Positions 27,724 through 44,400 of a DNA stretch of 64,000 nt are shown here, in pieces. The stretch's first letter is position 1, and each line of letters begins with the position of its first letter. The notes below the pieces were generated by a model, which saw only the letters and a program-made list of their open reading frames with translations, did not search any database and was not told where the DNA came from. The position numbers and the translations under genes are program-made. The stretch spans positions 19,034,501 through 19,098,500 of the forward strand of contig NC_090793.1 in the NCBI RefSeq assembly GCF_040054535.1, given 5' to 3'. The DNA is from Antennarius striatus (taxonomy: Eukaryota > Chordata > Actinopteri > Lophiiformes > Antennariidae).

Positions 27724-27735
27724 TTGCCTGGCATA
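26346..27735. other. rps8-acadm intergenic DNA
   Basis: AT-rich spacer with one L2/V-SINE-like fragment (26868-26940) and an ATT array (about 27676-27723). No gene seen. Confidence 0.65.
26868..26940. repeat. L2/V-SINE-like fragment
   Basis: CTATGGGCAGGGAACACCCC followed by GGATGAATCGCCA resembles the segment of fish L2/V-SINE elements that reads, in full copies, as a GGGTACACCCTGGACAGGTC-type stretch. Short and degraded. Confidence 0.5.
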
Positions 27736-27739
27736 TACT

Positions 27740-27939
27740 AGAGCAGGTCAAGCGACCCAAAGCTCGTGTCAACAAGGAAGTGGGGCAAAAGTCGTCTCCA
27801 GCGCGCCGCGCTTGAACACGTGATGGATATCTGTTTTGTGATTGGCTGCCAGTGTGGGCCTTTACGTAAGAGAGAGTGCGGTGTTGGTAACTTGTTAATG
27901 TGTCGCTGATATACAGTGTTCAGTAGACAGGTCACAACA
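27740..27939 (+). promoter_or_regulatory. acadm promoter and 5' UTR
   Basis: A locally GC-rich patch (GCGCGCCGCG near 27801) with an E-box CACGTG at 27817-27822. AGGTCA nuclear-receptor half-sites lie at 27745-27750 and about 27929-27934. Mammalian ACADM is driven by nuclear receptors of the ERR/HNF4/PPAR type, so the half-sites are suggestive, but they are too short to be compelling. Confidence 0.4.
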
Positions 27940-28728
27940 ATGCTGTTCAGTAGGGTGAGTGCCTTTAAATTTACATTACATTTAGTGAAAAAATGTTAGA
28001 TTTCATTAAAGTCCATTACGCTAAATTAGCCAATGTTCAGGTAACGTAAGGTAAAACATTGCTAGCATCACTGGCTAGTCCAACAAAAGCTTGACGTTCC
28101 TGTTTAGCTCTCGACTGAGCGTTTCGTAATGGGTTTGACACAAAATAGCACCAAAAATATAAATTTTAGTTAGGGAAGAATGACGTCATCTGAATACAAA
28201 TACTGTTAATTCGTTTACAAAAAAAAAAAGAGATTATTTTCTAACCATTTCTTTTTTAACCCCTTTTTAAAAAAAAATTATTTTGCCGAATAATAATAAT
28301 AGAAGCGAGTACTTCTAAACGTTACTTGACTTGACCATAATTATATTGCGAATAATTATTAGTGTCACATTTGTGACTGGGCTTCTGTATAAGGAATGTG
28401 AGGCGTTAGCATTGTGCTCAGTTTCCCTGAGAAGTGGTTTCGTGGACTCTACCTCTGTTTATTTCGGATTTGCAGTTCCAATTTGACATTTAAGTTGTCC
28501 CTCAGACCATTTGTCCTCTCTGTCCACAATCAGGACAGTATTATAGTATTATAACAAGGGGCACATGTCCTTGAGGAACTTGTTCTTGATACAAGGGCAA
28601 CCTGGATCAGAAATAAGCTATACTGTAGAAGAAGAAATGCACTTTAATAATCCCCTTGGGGAAAGGATCTTTTTCACTCTTGCTATCTATTAAACATGCA
28701 TATTTATATGTGTACAGGCCCCTGAAAC

Positions 28729-28813
<85 letters not shown>

Positions 28814-31800
28814 AGCCTTTAAGTGTGCAATTTATACTGTGGGAGGCAGTAATGGCTGAAAGATTAAATTGTAATGCATTATCATTCAAACTGTCATAGA
28901 AACTGTCTGCAGACACCCTGTTGAAGGTTAACTTCAGCTTTGTTAAATGTCTTTCCTAGAAACAGAGATGTTGTGCCCTTATTATAGGTGTGTAGGTAAA
29001 AAAAAAATTCTAGAATCAATACATACATTATGAAGCAATAATCAAGAAAGTTATTACTATACAAATGACTATGAACGTACATAACCCTGGCAAACTTTGA
29101 TCAGACGTACTGTTACACTCCAGACAGGTGTGACTATTTAAGCTGTGTTTTGTGATGCTCATGATAGGTAACAATAGCAGAAGAATATCTTTTTCAGGAT
29201 CGAAAGAGAATGCCTTTCTTTGGAGTGACTGACGGTGTGTATTTATAAACTAATCACTTGTGTTGTTCTTATCTCTTCTCTCCACACACAGGTGCTCAAA
29301 GCCAGTGTGCGCTCTGGGATCCGTTTGCAGAGTTCTAGTACCGCTGCAGCCAGCGCAGCATCACACAGCAGCCAGTCGCCATCCTTCGGCTACTCGTTTG
29401 GTAAATAGCATATCTGTGATGATGAATGTGTTGAAACACCAGTCCTGTGGCTACATGTGTGCAAATCACTGTAAATTATGGGAGTCAATAGTTTATAGAT
29501 TTAATTCTGTATAAAAATATTCCAAATGTGAAGTCAGACTAATTTACCTGAGTATCTTCTAAAGTCTGGCAAGGGTAAAGTCCTCCATTTATCTTTACTT
29601 AACATTCTTTTCCTTGAGAAGATTTTTTAGAAAGATTTGGGAAGGACCAACACGATTCTGGATTGGATTTTGAGAACCTTTAGGATTCAGCTGTACACAG
29701 AACAGGACCTGAGTTCACCTCACATTTGTCCTTGTTTCTTTGACTCGCAGAGCTGACTGAACAACAAAAGGAGTTCCAACAGCTGGCAAGGAAGTTTTCA
29801 AGAGAAGAGATCGTTCCTGCTGCCCCCGCATTCGACAAGAGTGGGGAAGTAAGTATAACTCAAAATTTTCGATATACATATACAGTATACGCTGCATAAC
29901 AAAATTTATTATTATTTTTTGCTATTTCTGTCTGACAGTATTTCCTGTCTGCCATTTTCCCAGCACTGATATTTCTGACTTTTCAGGTTGAGCAACAAAA
30001 GATGTTACCTGTCAAAGCAAAATTAAAATTAAGTTCTGATAATATCACTGGTATTAAAACAATGACAAAGAAACAAGCAAGGAGACAGACTTTGACATGT
30101 ACATTTTTGTCTGACTGTAGTTGAAAGGACATTATTTCTATTCATTCTATTTAATTATTTCTAACACTTAAATGTCTGTCATTTTTCAGTATCCTCTTCC
30201 CATCATCAAGAAAGCATGGGAGCTTGGTCTGATGAACAGTCACATCCCACAAGATTATGGTACGTCATTTTCTTCTTTGATCACACACACTTACACATAC
30301 ACGCACATGCTGCATCATATCAGAGGAAACTTACCCTTTTTATACCGTCCTCCACGTCTTTTTCATGCCGCTGTTGTGTCCTTTGGACCCCATGAGATCA
30401 TTGAGCTCCTCCGTTATGCAAATGTTTTCGTCACCTGAACAGCGGTGCAGTGTCTGTGGTGTCTTCGCTCCTGTCACACGCAATCGAGGAAAAATCAAAA
30501 GCACGAACTATACATGACACTTGGAGATTTAACACTTGGTGATTTAACACACACAACTGTGTTGCTGGACACACTCACGTTTATGATCTCTTCTGTCTTT
30601 TCCTTTTACATTATTTTTGTGGCTTTATGGAGGAATTGTTTAATGAAGTAGCTGGCTATGGTTGTATAGCCAGCAATGAATATTTCGTCAATAAAGAAAT
30701 ATTAATTTTTCTACAATGTCTGATATTTTGTGCACTCACTTTCCGTCTTGCGTTTTTTTGATTTCACCATTTTTGGTCATTTCCTGCAACATTTTTCATT
30801 AATTAATTTAGAGGCAAAGTTTATTATGGGCAAGTAATGAATCACTGACACAATGAAACACTAATTACAAACATTACAAATTATGTATAATTTGTAACGT
30901 GTGCTTTTATACACTGCAATATATGTAAATATAATGTGTGTTGTTTGATTATTTTTGTGTTGTTGTCGGGCAGCTCTGCTATCTTTCATTTGAAAGCCCA
31001 ATGAGAGCCGCTGTCATGTGAATGTGTTTTCTTCTATTAAGGTGGAATGGGTTTGACCATTTTTGACAACTGTCTCATCACGGAGGAGTTGGCTTACGGC
31101 TGCACGGGGGTACAGACGGCCATCGAGGCGAACTCTCTGGGAGTAAGTGCTTACCTCTCAACCACATTAACCCTTTCCTCTTGTCGTATCATCGGGGGCC
31201 AGTGAGCTTTCGGCCACTTTGCAACATGGTGCTTAAGAGCACTGCTGATACGGGAACACAGAAGTTTCTACCATCAACATTATGAGAAAGTTTCTCTTTT
31301 TTGGCTTCAAGACATTGATTTTCAGCAGTGGTTGTAGCTCAGGTAGAATCAATTGTCATTGTGTTTTCCCACACAGCAAATGCCTGTTATTTTGGCTGGC
31401 AGCGATGAACAGAAGAGGAAATACCTGGGGAGGATGACCGAGGAGCCTCTCATGTGTGTGAGTATTAACGCAGTGGACTGAGACAGTGCTGGTAACAGTG
31501 ACAGTGATTCTCGTCCATCGGTTCAGATTGAGTCTGACCCTCCTGCTGTCTCCTTCAGGCTTACTGCGTCACCGAGCCAGGCGCCGGCTCTGACGTCGCT
31601 GGAATCAAGACCCGCGCTGTGAAGATGGGCGATGAGTATGTCGTTAATGGGCAGAAGATGTGGATCACCAATGGTGGGAAAGCTAACTGGTGAGATATAT
31701 GCTCCATTTGTAGTTTCACAGGTGTTTTATGGCATACCTGGGACATGTACAGTATGTGTGTATGTACTTTAGGGCTCTTAAATGTAGTTTTTCGAATAGG

Positions 31801-33765
31801 GGACCACAAACGCTTGTGTGCCCTGAAGGCTGCAGCATGTTGATCTACCTTTCCTGTTTCCAGGTACTTCCTTCTAGCGCGTACAAACCCCGATCCTAAA
31901 TGTCCAGCCGGCAAAGCGTTTACAGGCTTCATTGTGGACGCTGACACTCCAGGGGTTCAACCAGGGAGGAAGGTAAAAGAAGGCTGAATTTCTGTTTTCT
32001 GTATTTCAGTAGAGAGAAAGAAATGTTGCTTTCAAAGAAGCTGCTCCACACACAGTTACCGAGCGCACCTGAATATAAGCGCATACAACTACATGGAAAA
32101 AAAATGTGTGTTCACATTTATTATTTGATGATTGTAATTTTTGTTTGCATGACAACAATCAGATTGTGTGACGTGTCCTGGTGTTTGTTTGATGCGTGCA
32201 GGAGCTGAACATGGGCCAGAGGTGCTCTGACACCAGAGGCATCACCTTTGAAGATGTGAGGATCCCGAAGGAGAACGTGTTGATCGCAGAGGGAGCCGGG
32301 TTCAAGATCGCCATGGGTGCCTTCGACAACACAAGGCCACCTGTAAGCAGCTGAATGTCTAGAATACCAACAGTGAATGTTTCTGGTAACCATAGAGATG
32401 ATCCACTAATGGGGCACAGGTGACGGTTTAAACATTTTATTTTAATGTGTAATGTAGAACAAATAATATTGTGATATTCAAGTGGATCAATATTTTCTTA
32501 CATCTCCAAGCCTCAAAAACTCCTTTTCTCATTTAGAAACAAAACGATTTTTTATTCAATTTGAATTTATTTTTATTACAGACAGATCATACATTTTAAA
32601 GTGTGTGTCAATATTAGATCATGAGATTTTGAGAAAAGCTGGCATTTCTGTCATAAATACTCTTTTGTCCATACACATTCCAAACAGATTACACTTTCAT
32701 AAAAAACCTGATTATAACAGAAAACTAAATACAGAACACCAAATACTACTATTAACAAAGTACACATTCAGAATTGTTAAAAGAAATAAAAAATATCTTC
32801 ATTTCCCTGAGGCAGTTTTCTCAAGGGATTAATGAAGACTATCTGAACTAGAAATAACAGCTCAATTGCCGGTAATTTCGAACATGCAGCGTCCTCTGGT
32901 GGCCAGGTAGAAGGTTGACATGTTTTTAGTTTTTAGTTGTTGTTTTTTTCATGACAAAACACTTAACCACCTCAGCAAGAGTCAAGAATGCTTGTATGGA
33001 TTTGTAAAGACATGAAAGTCACTGTTCCACATGCTAACAAGATTCCAATGGATTCATATTTAAGAGGACTGAAGATTTGTGTTTGAAAAAGACTTTCAAA
33101 GATCTACTTAATGTAATGCAGGTGGCAGCAGGAGCAACAGGCCTGGCTCAGAGGGCACTGGATGAAGCTACCAATTATGCACTGGAGAGGAAGACTTTTG
33201 GCAAAGTGATTGCTGAGGTTGGTGCCTACTTTTTTTATCTTCAGCAACAGGGACGCCTGTAGATTGTAGTCATTTATTTTAGAATGTTATTAAATGCAAA
33301 TAATCAGGTACTTACATGAAATGTCAAACAGCTAAATCGACCTCCTTTCTCTCTCCTCCCGCTTCTCAGCACCAGGCTATAGCCTTCCTTCTGGCTGAGA
33401 TGACAATGAAGGTGGAGCTGGCCCGGATGGCATACCAGCGCTCTGCCTGGGAGGTGGATCAGGGACGCAGAAACACCTTCTATGCCTCCATCGCCAAGGC
33501 CTTCGCCGGCGACATCGCGAATCAGGTGGCTTCTGATGCGGTGCAGGTCTTTGGAGGCAATGGCTTCAACAGTGACTACCCAGTAGAGAAGCTGATGAGG
33601 GATGCCAAGATCTACCAGGTGAGTGACAACGCACACCTACTCACCGTTAGCGGCGCTGCTTGACAAAACCTAATTTTGTGACTCTTTTTGCAGATCTACG
33701 AGGGCACGGCTCAGATCCAGAGACTCATTATTGCCAGAGAACATCTGCAAAGATTCAAGAAATGA
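27940..33765 (+). CDS. acadm: Medium-chain acyl-CoA dehydrogenase, mitochondrial
   Basis: Twelve exons in phase: 27940-27954, 29292-29400, 29751-29848, 30190-30259, 31042-31142, 31377-31457, 31559-31689, 31864-31972, 32202-32342, 33122-33217, 33370-33618, 33694-33765; 423 aa against 421 in human. It catalyses the FAD-dependent first step of beta-oxidation of C6-C12 acyl-CoAs in the mitochondrial matrix and passes electrons to ETF. The N-terminus ([20 protein letters not shown]) is a basic, Ser-rich transit peptide. Family signatures are [15 protein letters not shown] and the C-terminal [17 protein letters not shown], where E403 is the catalytic base (E401 of the human precursor). Donors of exons 4 and 10 are slightly off consensus (GTACGT, GTTGGT). 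The likely poly(A) signal is AATAAA 34431-34436. Confidence 0.98.
27955..29291 (+). other. acadm intron 1
   Basis: 1.3 kb. It holds a reverse-oriented LINE tail fragment (TTTAATAATCCCCTTGGGGA, about 28643-28665) and a CA array of about 40 units (28730-28809). Nothing else seen. Confidence 0.65.
28730..28809. repeat. CA dinucleotide microsatellite
   Basis: About 40 uninterrupted CA units, among the longest simple arrays in the window. Confidence 0.97.
30260..31041 (+). other. acadm intron 4
   Basis: 782 bases. It includes a short local duplication (ACACTTGGAGATTTA / ACACTTGGTGATTTA near 30518-30550). No gene or transposon recognised. Confidence 0.6.
32343..33121 (+). other. acadm intron 9
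   Basis: 779 bases, very AT-rich. A 116-codon open frame spans part of it but shows no protein-like signal; I see nothing functional. Confidence 0.6.
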
Positions 33766-34900
33766 GTGCCTGGCTTGAGACTTCACTTACGTGGTGTTTT
33801 AAAAGGCTCTAGCCGTAAATGTTTCTCCTTCATAATCAGTTGTTTCATCCTGCTTTGCTCTTTCATAGTTGGCAAACAGGTGGTCATGGTTCAAGACCTC
33901 AGACTCCATTATTTGAATGTAAACTCTCAGTTCTTCTTTCAAGACCACAAGTCCAGACAGATAAAATGGAGTAATTTACATTCACTGTTTGTGAATTAAA
34001 ATCTCACATATTTTGCTGTTAATAATTACAGTTGAATGTTTTGAAGTTTATTTTAGTGTTCACATCTGCAGCCTGTTTTTAAGTTCTATCAATGTTGATA
34101 TGAATACACAACGTTAAAGGCGTTGATACTTCAGACGATGTTAAAACCCACAGCCAGCCCCTTTCCGGATTTTTGAATGGTTTTCCAGAACCAAGCATTA
34201 TTTCGTAATTGGATGAGCTGAGCCAGGATTGAGGCTCTACAGGATGGGTATTAGAGTAGCTTGAAACAAAGTCCACTGCTTTTCAGTAATTTAGATATGA
34301 TGTTAAAGACGGGACGTTAGGAAGTAACCGTTTATTCAGCATTAACCAGGCTTGGGTTTATTTTTTTGTAATTTTATCTGTGCAATACTACCAAAACATC
34401 CAACAAGGAGCAACTATATTGTCAACAGAAAATAAAGTTAATAGGCAGTCTGTGATTTGGTTGCAACAGAAAAACGTGTGATTTATTCGTCTATGGGAGA
34501 AGGCTTTCTTTTCTGAAGCTCATTTGCAAATTACTACATAATAAATTATTCTGTTCAGTCCAGAACTGGTGGGTTTTTTTTGTTTGTTTGTGGAATTTCA
34601 TAGAAATATTGTCTGTTTTGCCTTGAAATTTAATAAATGCAACCTTTAAAAGGTTGGGAAGATTAGTGTGTGTATGTGTGTGTGTGTGTGTTCAGAGATG
34701 GAGGAGTGGGGGGGTTGAGTAATTTAAAAAAATAGCTTTTAGCTTCGTGCTAGACCCAATGAGCCTGCATTTCAATCGGTTTAATATCACTAACACAACG
34801 TTAAAAACACATGAAACATTTAATTTTTTCTGTGCCAACCCTATTTTTCATTATCAAATAATTTTTATTTTTTTAAATATCACCACTGTTGAACTATTGG
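33766..34900 (+). other. acadm 3' UTR and intergenic DNA
   Basis: The 3' UTR probably extends to AATAAA at 34431-34436. A short TG array lies at about 34668-34691. No other gene seen before the rabggtb promoter. Confidence 0.55.
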
Positions 34901-34914
34901 CATTTTCATGCACA

Positions 34915-35113
34915 TCCATCTTTAGACGTGACAACGCGAACAGACGTGGAGCGTCCAGACACGACAGGATGCAGTACACCATCCGAGACTACAGATGGCG
35001 CTATCACAGAAAAAAAACACACAAGCCGCTTAAAGGTACCAAAGAAGAAACGGCGGAAGTGGACGAAAAAATATACAACGAAGAAGAACTCTGATGATGC
35101 TATAACTAGCAGA
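34915..35113 (+). promoter_or_regulatory. rabggtb promoter and 5' UTR
   Basis: CpG content rises from 34920. An ETS-type motif CGGAAGTG lies at about 35054-35061, roughly 55 bases upstream of the ATG. Long open frames here (up to 115 codons) are lysine-rich and do not continue the downstream protein, so I treat them as non-coding leader or promoter. Confidence 0.5.
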
Positions 35114-38476
<3,363 letters not shown>

Positions 38477-41400
38477 CCCTCCCCCCCGACGCTCAGCCAC
38501 ACCCTCGGCCTCCACAGCTGGATTATGGGAGCACCAGGAGGATCACACGCACATTTCAAGCGCAGGCTTTGGTTTCCGCTCACAAGAGTCAACGAGAGTT
38601 CAGGCTTCGCTCCTCTGAGCCGATCTTTCAATTTAACTCACTTCTGTTTGTGTCGGTGCTACAGAACATCTCGGCAAAGAGGTTTGAAGTGGAAGCGTTA
38701 ATATTTAAACCTAGAAGTCATCAACATTCCGTCAACACATGTCACTGTAAGTAAGGGAACTCTGAAAGGTGCTCTGTAGAGGTGCTCTGAAAAGATTTGC
38801 ACATTTAAGCGCGCAGCAGAAGAATTAAAAGCGAAACAGTCACGATCCAGTTTGGTCTGTTTGCATTCAGTCATTTGTTCTGTCGACACGACCATTTTAT
38901 TTTTGTGTGTTCTGCACTTTTCACACCTCCGGCTGACATAAAGTAAAAGTTAATTCAGTCAGACTTTTAAGTGTTCTGCGTGAGACAGGAGACAGGAGGA
39001 TGTTAAGAATTCCAGCGTCGTCTGTGATGTCTTTAAGGTCTGATCCACCGTCTCTGCTCCACCATTTATTTAAATCCCTCTGACTCAGTCCAGCTTCGTT
39101 CTTCAGCTTTGGACTGAATCACTGTGACGTCTTGAAAAATATCTAGTCTTATATTTTTATGGTTCTCAATTTTTTTTTTTCATAATAAATTTGGTTTTCT
39201 GTCAAGTGGAGCCCATCGTGATCACATTTCACTCTCCCTTAGTGATTCAAATTTTCTCTGCTGTTTAGCTGAACTCTCCAGCTTTGTCACAAATTAATTC
39301 CACGTCGAATCTCCTGGTTCTGATAAAGGAATTGATCTCAAACTAAAGCCTCTACTGGGATTAAGTCACAGTTCTCTCTTTGGATTATGATCCTTACTAT
39401 TTAAATCTTAAAAACAACTCGAGATGCTAACTAACCCTTAAACCGGCCATCTTTGTTTTGTGTGGGCTGGTCTAATGCACATGTTGCGTATTTATGTGTG
39501 TACAGTATATATTATATAATTATCTCTGTGCTTATAATAAATCCTTCCTTATAGCTGAATTTAAACTGAAGCTTTTCTTTTAAATTTCCGCTCATCTGTA
39601 CGTTCATCAAATCAACACGACGTCTGAGGACGACCTGAAGGGGTTTGGGTCAAACGTTCACATGGACCCGGGGATGATGTGGTGATTAGACACGTTTTTA
39701 ACCCGAACCAACAAATAAAATAAAAATGCTAACTACAGCAAAAAGTCACATAGATGTTTTGTAGAAGATAAATATTACATTTTATCTTTAGCAATAATGT
39801 TAATATTTGAAGATTGGCTTCAGCCAAATAGAAATACAGTCACATTATTCACACTTAATGACTTGGTGATTGTTGTTGACATACCTGTATTACCTATAAA
39901 ATGTGTCTAAATTATGGATTATGGCTTCATTTGTAAAGAAAAAACCTTTAAAATAAAAAGTTTTCCTAGTTTTTTTTTTATGCAGTCCAGTGATGTCACT
40001 AAAGTTCATTTTTAACATTTTTGTAGCTGATTTTATTTTACAAATAAAACATTGACATCCATGCATTATTTCTCCTGTAGAGAGATCTGTGGTGTGAGTC
40101 GACGGCACTAGATGGCAGCCTGACCGTTCAGAACTCAAAAGGTACTGATGTGTTATTATGCAGATTATGGGCTGTCACTGATGTGACGGGGGTAAACATT
40201 TAATAGCAGGTTTAAGTCTCTGGAGTCACTGTCTCATAAAGTCGATGCAGCGAGATGGAATTCATGTGAACGTCAGTGAGTCACTGGAAAAACCTTCACA
40301 CCGATCCATCCCAGAGGCTCCAGCACTGATCCAGCGTCACATCTGTTGTGTCATGGTGGAGGCAGGTTGTACCAATGTGAAGCTGGATCCTCCACCTGGG
40401 TAATTACAGACAGGCAATCCTTCATGTAATAAATGTAACCCCCGCCCCCCCCACAGCAAACGACCTGTGGAGAAGCTCCACCCGGATCCATCTGTGACTC
40501 CTGCTTTCAGAACGTGTCAGATTAATGATCACGACTCAGCAGGATGTGGATCATTAATTACTTCATCCCGATGAAGATGCTTCATTTTAATATGCATTTA
40601 TGGATCAACACAGTTTGATATACAATAAATAGTGATGGTGCATGTGGCACAGGTTCGGGGCCCCTTTGTGGCCCCTTTGTGGCCCCTTTGTCCAGGTGTT
40701 CTTATCGCTGTTTGCATCTATTTATAGCAGTTTTATATCATTTAGTCACGTCTTTGCATCTTATTTACCCATTTATGACCATTTTATGTCCCTTTCTATT
40801 CAATTTGAACATTTTATATCCTTTTCTCTTCAATTTTCTTGTTGTTTTACTACATTTGTCGGATTATCTGTTTGTGATCATCTCTTTATACTCTTTCTGT
40901 TTTTGTAATTCCCCATTTTTTTGCTTTTGTTTTCTTTTGCTGCCTTTTTTTAACGTTGTTTACTTGTAGTAATTCTTCTCTTTAAGTCAGGTTTTCCTAT
41001 CTTTTACAAAATGGTTGTGATCCATCGGCCGCGGGGCCTGAACCCGTTCACTATTCCACGCTAACAAGCAAAACAAAAGGCAAATCCGATTCCGGGGAAA
41101 TGAGCCTCTGTCCCTCCTGGTCGGTCCTCTGCTCCTCTTCCTGTTTCATACATTTTGCATTTTGGACCTGCAAAAATCACAACGGACGCCCTGTGGCTTC
41201 TTTCTATTTGTTTGTCTGTTCATGTCATCGGTGGGGTGGGGGTGGGGGTGGGGGCCAGAGAGCAGTGGGGCCTTCGGTACACGGGCCCGAGACAAATTCT
41301 ACTGCTTGTTAGGTGACTGAGAAACCCCCACCAGCTCTCATTAGTGAGGAAGAGAGAGACGATGAGAAGGACAGACGGTGAGAGAGAAAGAAAAAGAAAG

Positions 41401-44400
41401 TGTTGATGCAGACGGCGAGGAGAGGAAGCCGAGGGACAGACGGACGGATCACAGATCTCACCTCTCAGTCTGGTTGTTAGAAAAGAAGAGAGTCAACTTT
41501 CCCTCCCTCTCTCTTTTTTTCTTCTCAGTCCTGTCACCTTCTCATTATCTGTCTGCACCAAATCGCAGGGATTAGACCGGCCCCACGGGGCTTCGGCCAA
41601 ATGCTGCTGAAGCCAAATGCGGCGCAGCAGACAATCACTCGATAAAACTTTAATTAAACCGCCGCGGTTGTATGTAAATGTAAAAGATGATTTATGAGAT
41701 CCTGAAAAATGGAAATGTTATTAAAAGGTCCGCACCGTAAATTGGCGCTCAACTTCCTCGCCCAGCTGCTTGTTGTCAGAGAAACGCCTCCAAAGGTAAA
41801 GCGATGAGTGAGAGCTGCAGGGGTCTCAGGGGCCACATCAGTGGAGGTCATGTCAGGGTGATGACGCGGCTGTACTCTGATCCAGTAGGTCATTAAGCAG
41901 CCAATAACCTCCCCCCAGCCCCCCACCTGGGACACCTACTGTGTTCATTATCAGACATTTATGCAAATAAACGTGAACACACACTTTTGGCACACATGAA
42001 ATCCATTAAAATATATGTATGACATCATCTTCATATCGACGCTGTGTCGCGTCTCTCCTTCATCATTGTCATCATCATCATACTGTGACCTTATATACCG
42101 TTTATTACCATCCTAAAAACAGATTTAATCTCACAGACCCAGATTAGGACCTGGACCTGGAAATGCATATTGAACAGCATCAGTTCTCCATGCCGCTATA
42201 TATTTAGTTACAGAAAATGAAAGGCTTGTAAGTGCATATTATAGTGTGGAAAATACTGCACATTTATTTCAGTTTATTCTTGCTTTTCAAGGCATGCTAA
42301 AATGTTTTTGTTGGCTCCATCTTGCACTATTAAAGACAAACAACACATTCCATCCTGCAGCTTGTGGACACACAGAAGAGAAAACTGCAGATTTCTCATA
42401 TTTCATCCAGTAGACTTTCTGGATTATAGAGAAGAAGAAATTAGCGATATGGAAAAGTAGCCTAGATGCTTTCTGGAGATCCTAAAGTTAACAGATTCTT
42501 TATTTCTACCGGGTTTCATGAACTACCAGTAGTTTCTGTGTTAGTTTATGGATGATGAAACTAACCAGAAGATGATCCCAGGGCACAACATCCCCTTTGT
42601 TTTCAATTTAACTCTGATCCATATTATAAAAATATATTGATCTGCCGCTTTATCACAACTAAGTCTGTTCTATCCCACCACAATTTCTGACTAATAATTA
42701 CCGGTAATAATGTTATTGGTTTTATTTCGGCAGCTGTTAAACATCCAATCAAAGAAACTTGACACAATACAGAAATGTATTCATTTAAATGTTCCACTTC
42801 CATTACTGGAAGTGGAAAAAATTATTCCACATTATGCCCACTTTAATTCCAGAATTCTGAAAATAAAACCCAAGAATTTAATCTGTGATGAAAAGTTTGA
42901 GGCAGATTTTTTTTATGCTCTTTTTAAAAAAGTATATTTTTATAGAGGAGTGTCAAAGAAAGTTGGAGATAACCCCAAAGGACGTATTGATCAGCCGAGA
43001 AGACCTGCTTCACACCTGGTGAGAGGTTTAATCAATGTTCTGACAGCTAATCAAACGTAGTGAGGCGGACCGGTGTCCTGTGGTTCTCAGCACGGGGGCT
43101 TGTGTGTGTGTGTGTGTGTGTGTGCAGAAAGTCATTACTGTCGTGTGGTGGTGGGGGAGTCCGATGATGGATTCTGACCCACCAAGCTCCTAAAGTTTCA
43201 AGAAGGGGGTGTCAAGTAACCATGTTAACCATCAGCCATGGGTGTAAGGAGGTGGAGATCAGAAGGGTGAACATGTGGGCAAATATGTTAATTATTAAAG
43301 CAATCGTTAAATAAAAGAACATGTAATCTAATCACTCTTTGAACAGAGGAACGTATAATCTAATCCCAACATAAATCCTTCCCACTACACCTACAGTATA
43401 TAAAACCTCTTTCATGCAAATTTGAGTCATTTTTCTCTCTCTCTCTTTTTTTTTTAGTAAGGTTAATAAAAATAAGACAACACATTTTCAATTTTGCTCC
43501 TCTGCTTGGAGGATGTCAGCAGTCATGATGAGCAGCTGCTATCTCAGAATATTTGTTCTATCTGCTTTGGTGGAAGATAACCGCAAATAAATTCAGTGTT
43601 TTGAGCTCAGAATTACACAGCAGTGAACACCTTTCTAGTTTGGTTTTGTTTTTTTCATAGATGGAGGCAATTGATCAGTTCACTGAGGGCTGTGGTATAG
43701 CTGTTAAGGTGACAGAAACATTCCATTTATGTTATTTTGCATCACAACTAATAATTCTTTTCAATTTGTCTCGATAAAATATCAGAAATCGGTTATAAAG
43801 ATCCGTCATGATTCCACATGACAGCTTCAGATGGTTAACGTGACAGAAACAGACACATTCCAGACCCACCAGTTCACCTGTGGAGCCCAGGAGATCCTGC
43901 TGTTCCTGCAGGCTTATTTAAAGACGAACCCTCAGAAGCATGGCTGCTGCATTGACACCCCCCCATGTGGGGCGGTGCAGTTGTACAGTTTGCTCATGTT
44001 AGAGCTCATCCTGTTCCATCTTTGAACCTAAAGTTGGTGCTTAACTCTCCACAGCAGAAACCATTCAGTCCTCTGAGTTGTTGATCCTCCACAGACTGTT
44101 TGACATGACAGTTTTACATTTGGAAGTGAAATTAATAAACTTTAAACCCCATAAATACAGGAGAAACTTTGCAAATTTAAAATGATAGTAGAGTAAGACT
44201 TCACTCCAGAGTTTCACCCCATTCCCTGGATTCCAAAACACATTTGAATATATATACAAAACAAAAACAATCACCAGGAATGGTCTTTTCTGGTGAGAAT
44301 ATTTCCATTTTATTTGCATGGAGGAAAATGACAAAAGCCCAGTCATTCATGTTACCAAGTCCGACCAGCTCCATGTGTACTTTCACAGCGGTGCCTGTGC

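Noticed and set aside
34747-35091. 115-codon frame before rabggtb
   Set aside because: Lysine-rich, not in frame with the RABGGTB protein, and overlapping the promoter/leader with an ETS site.
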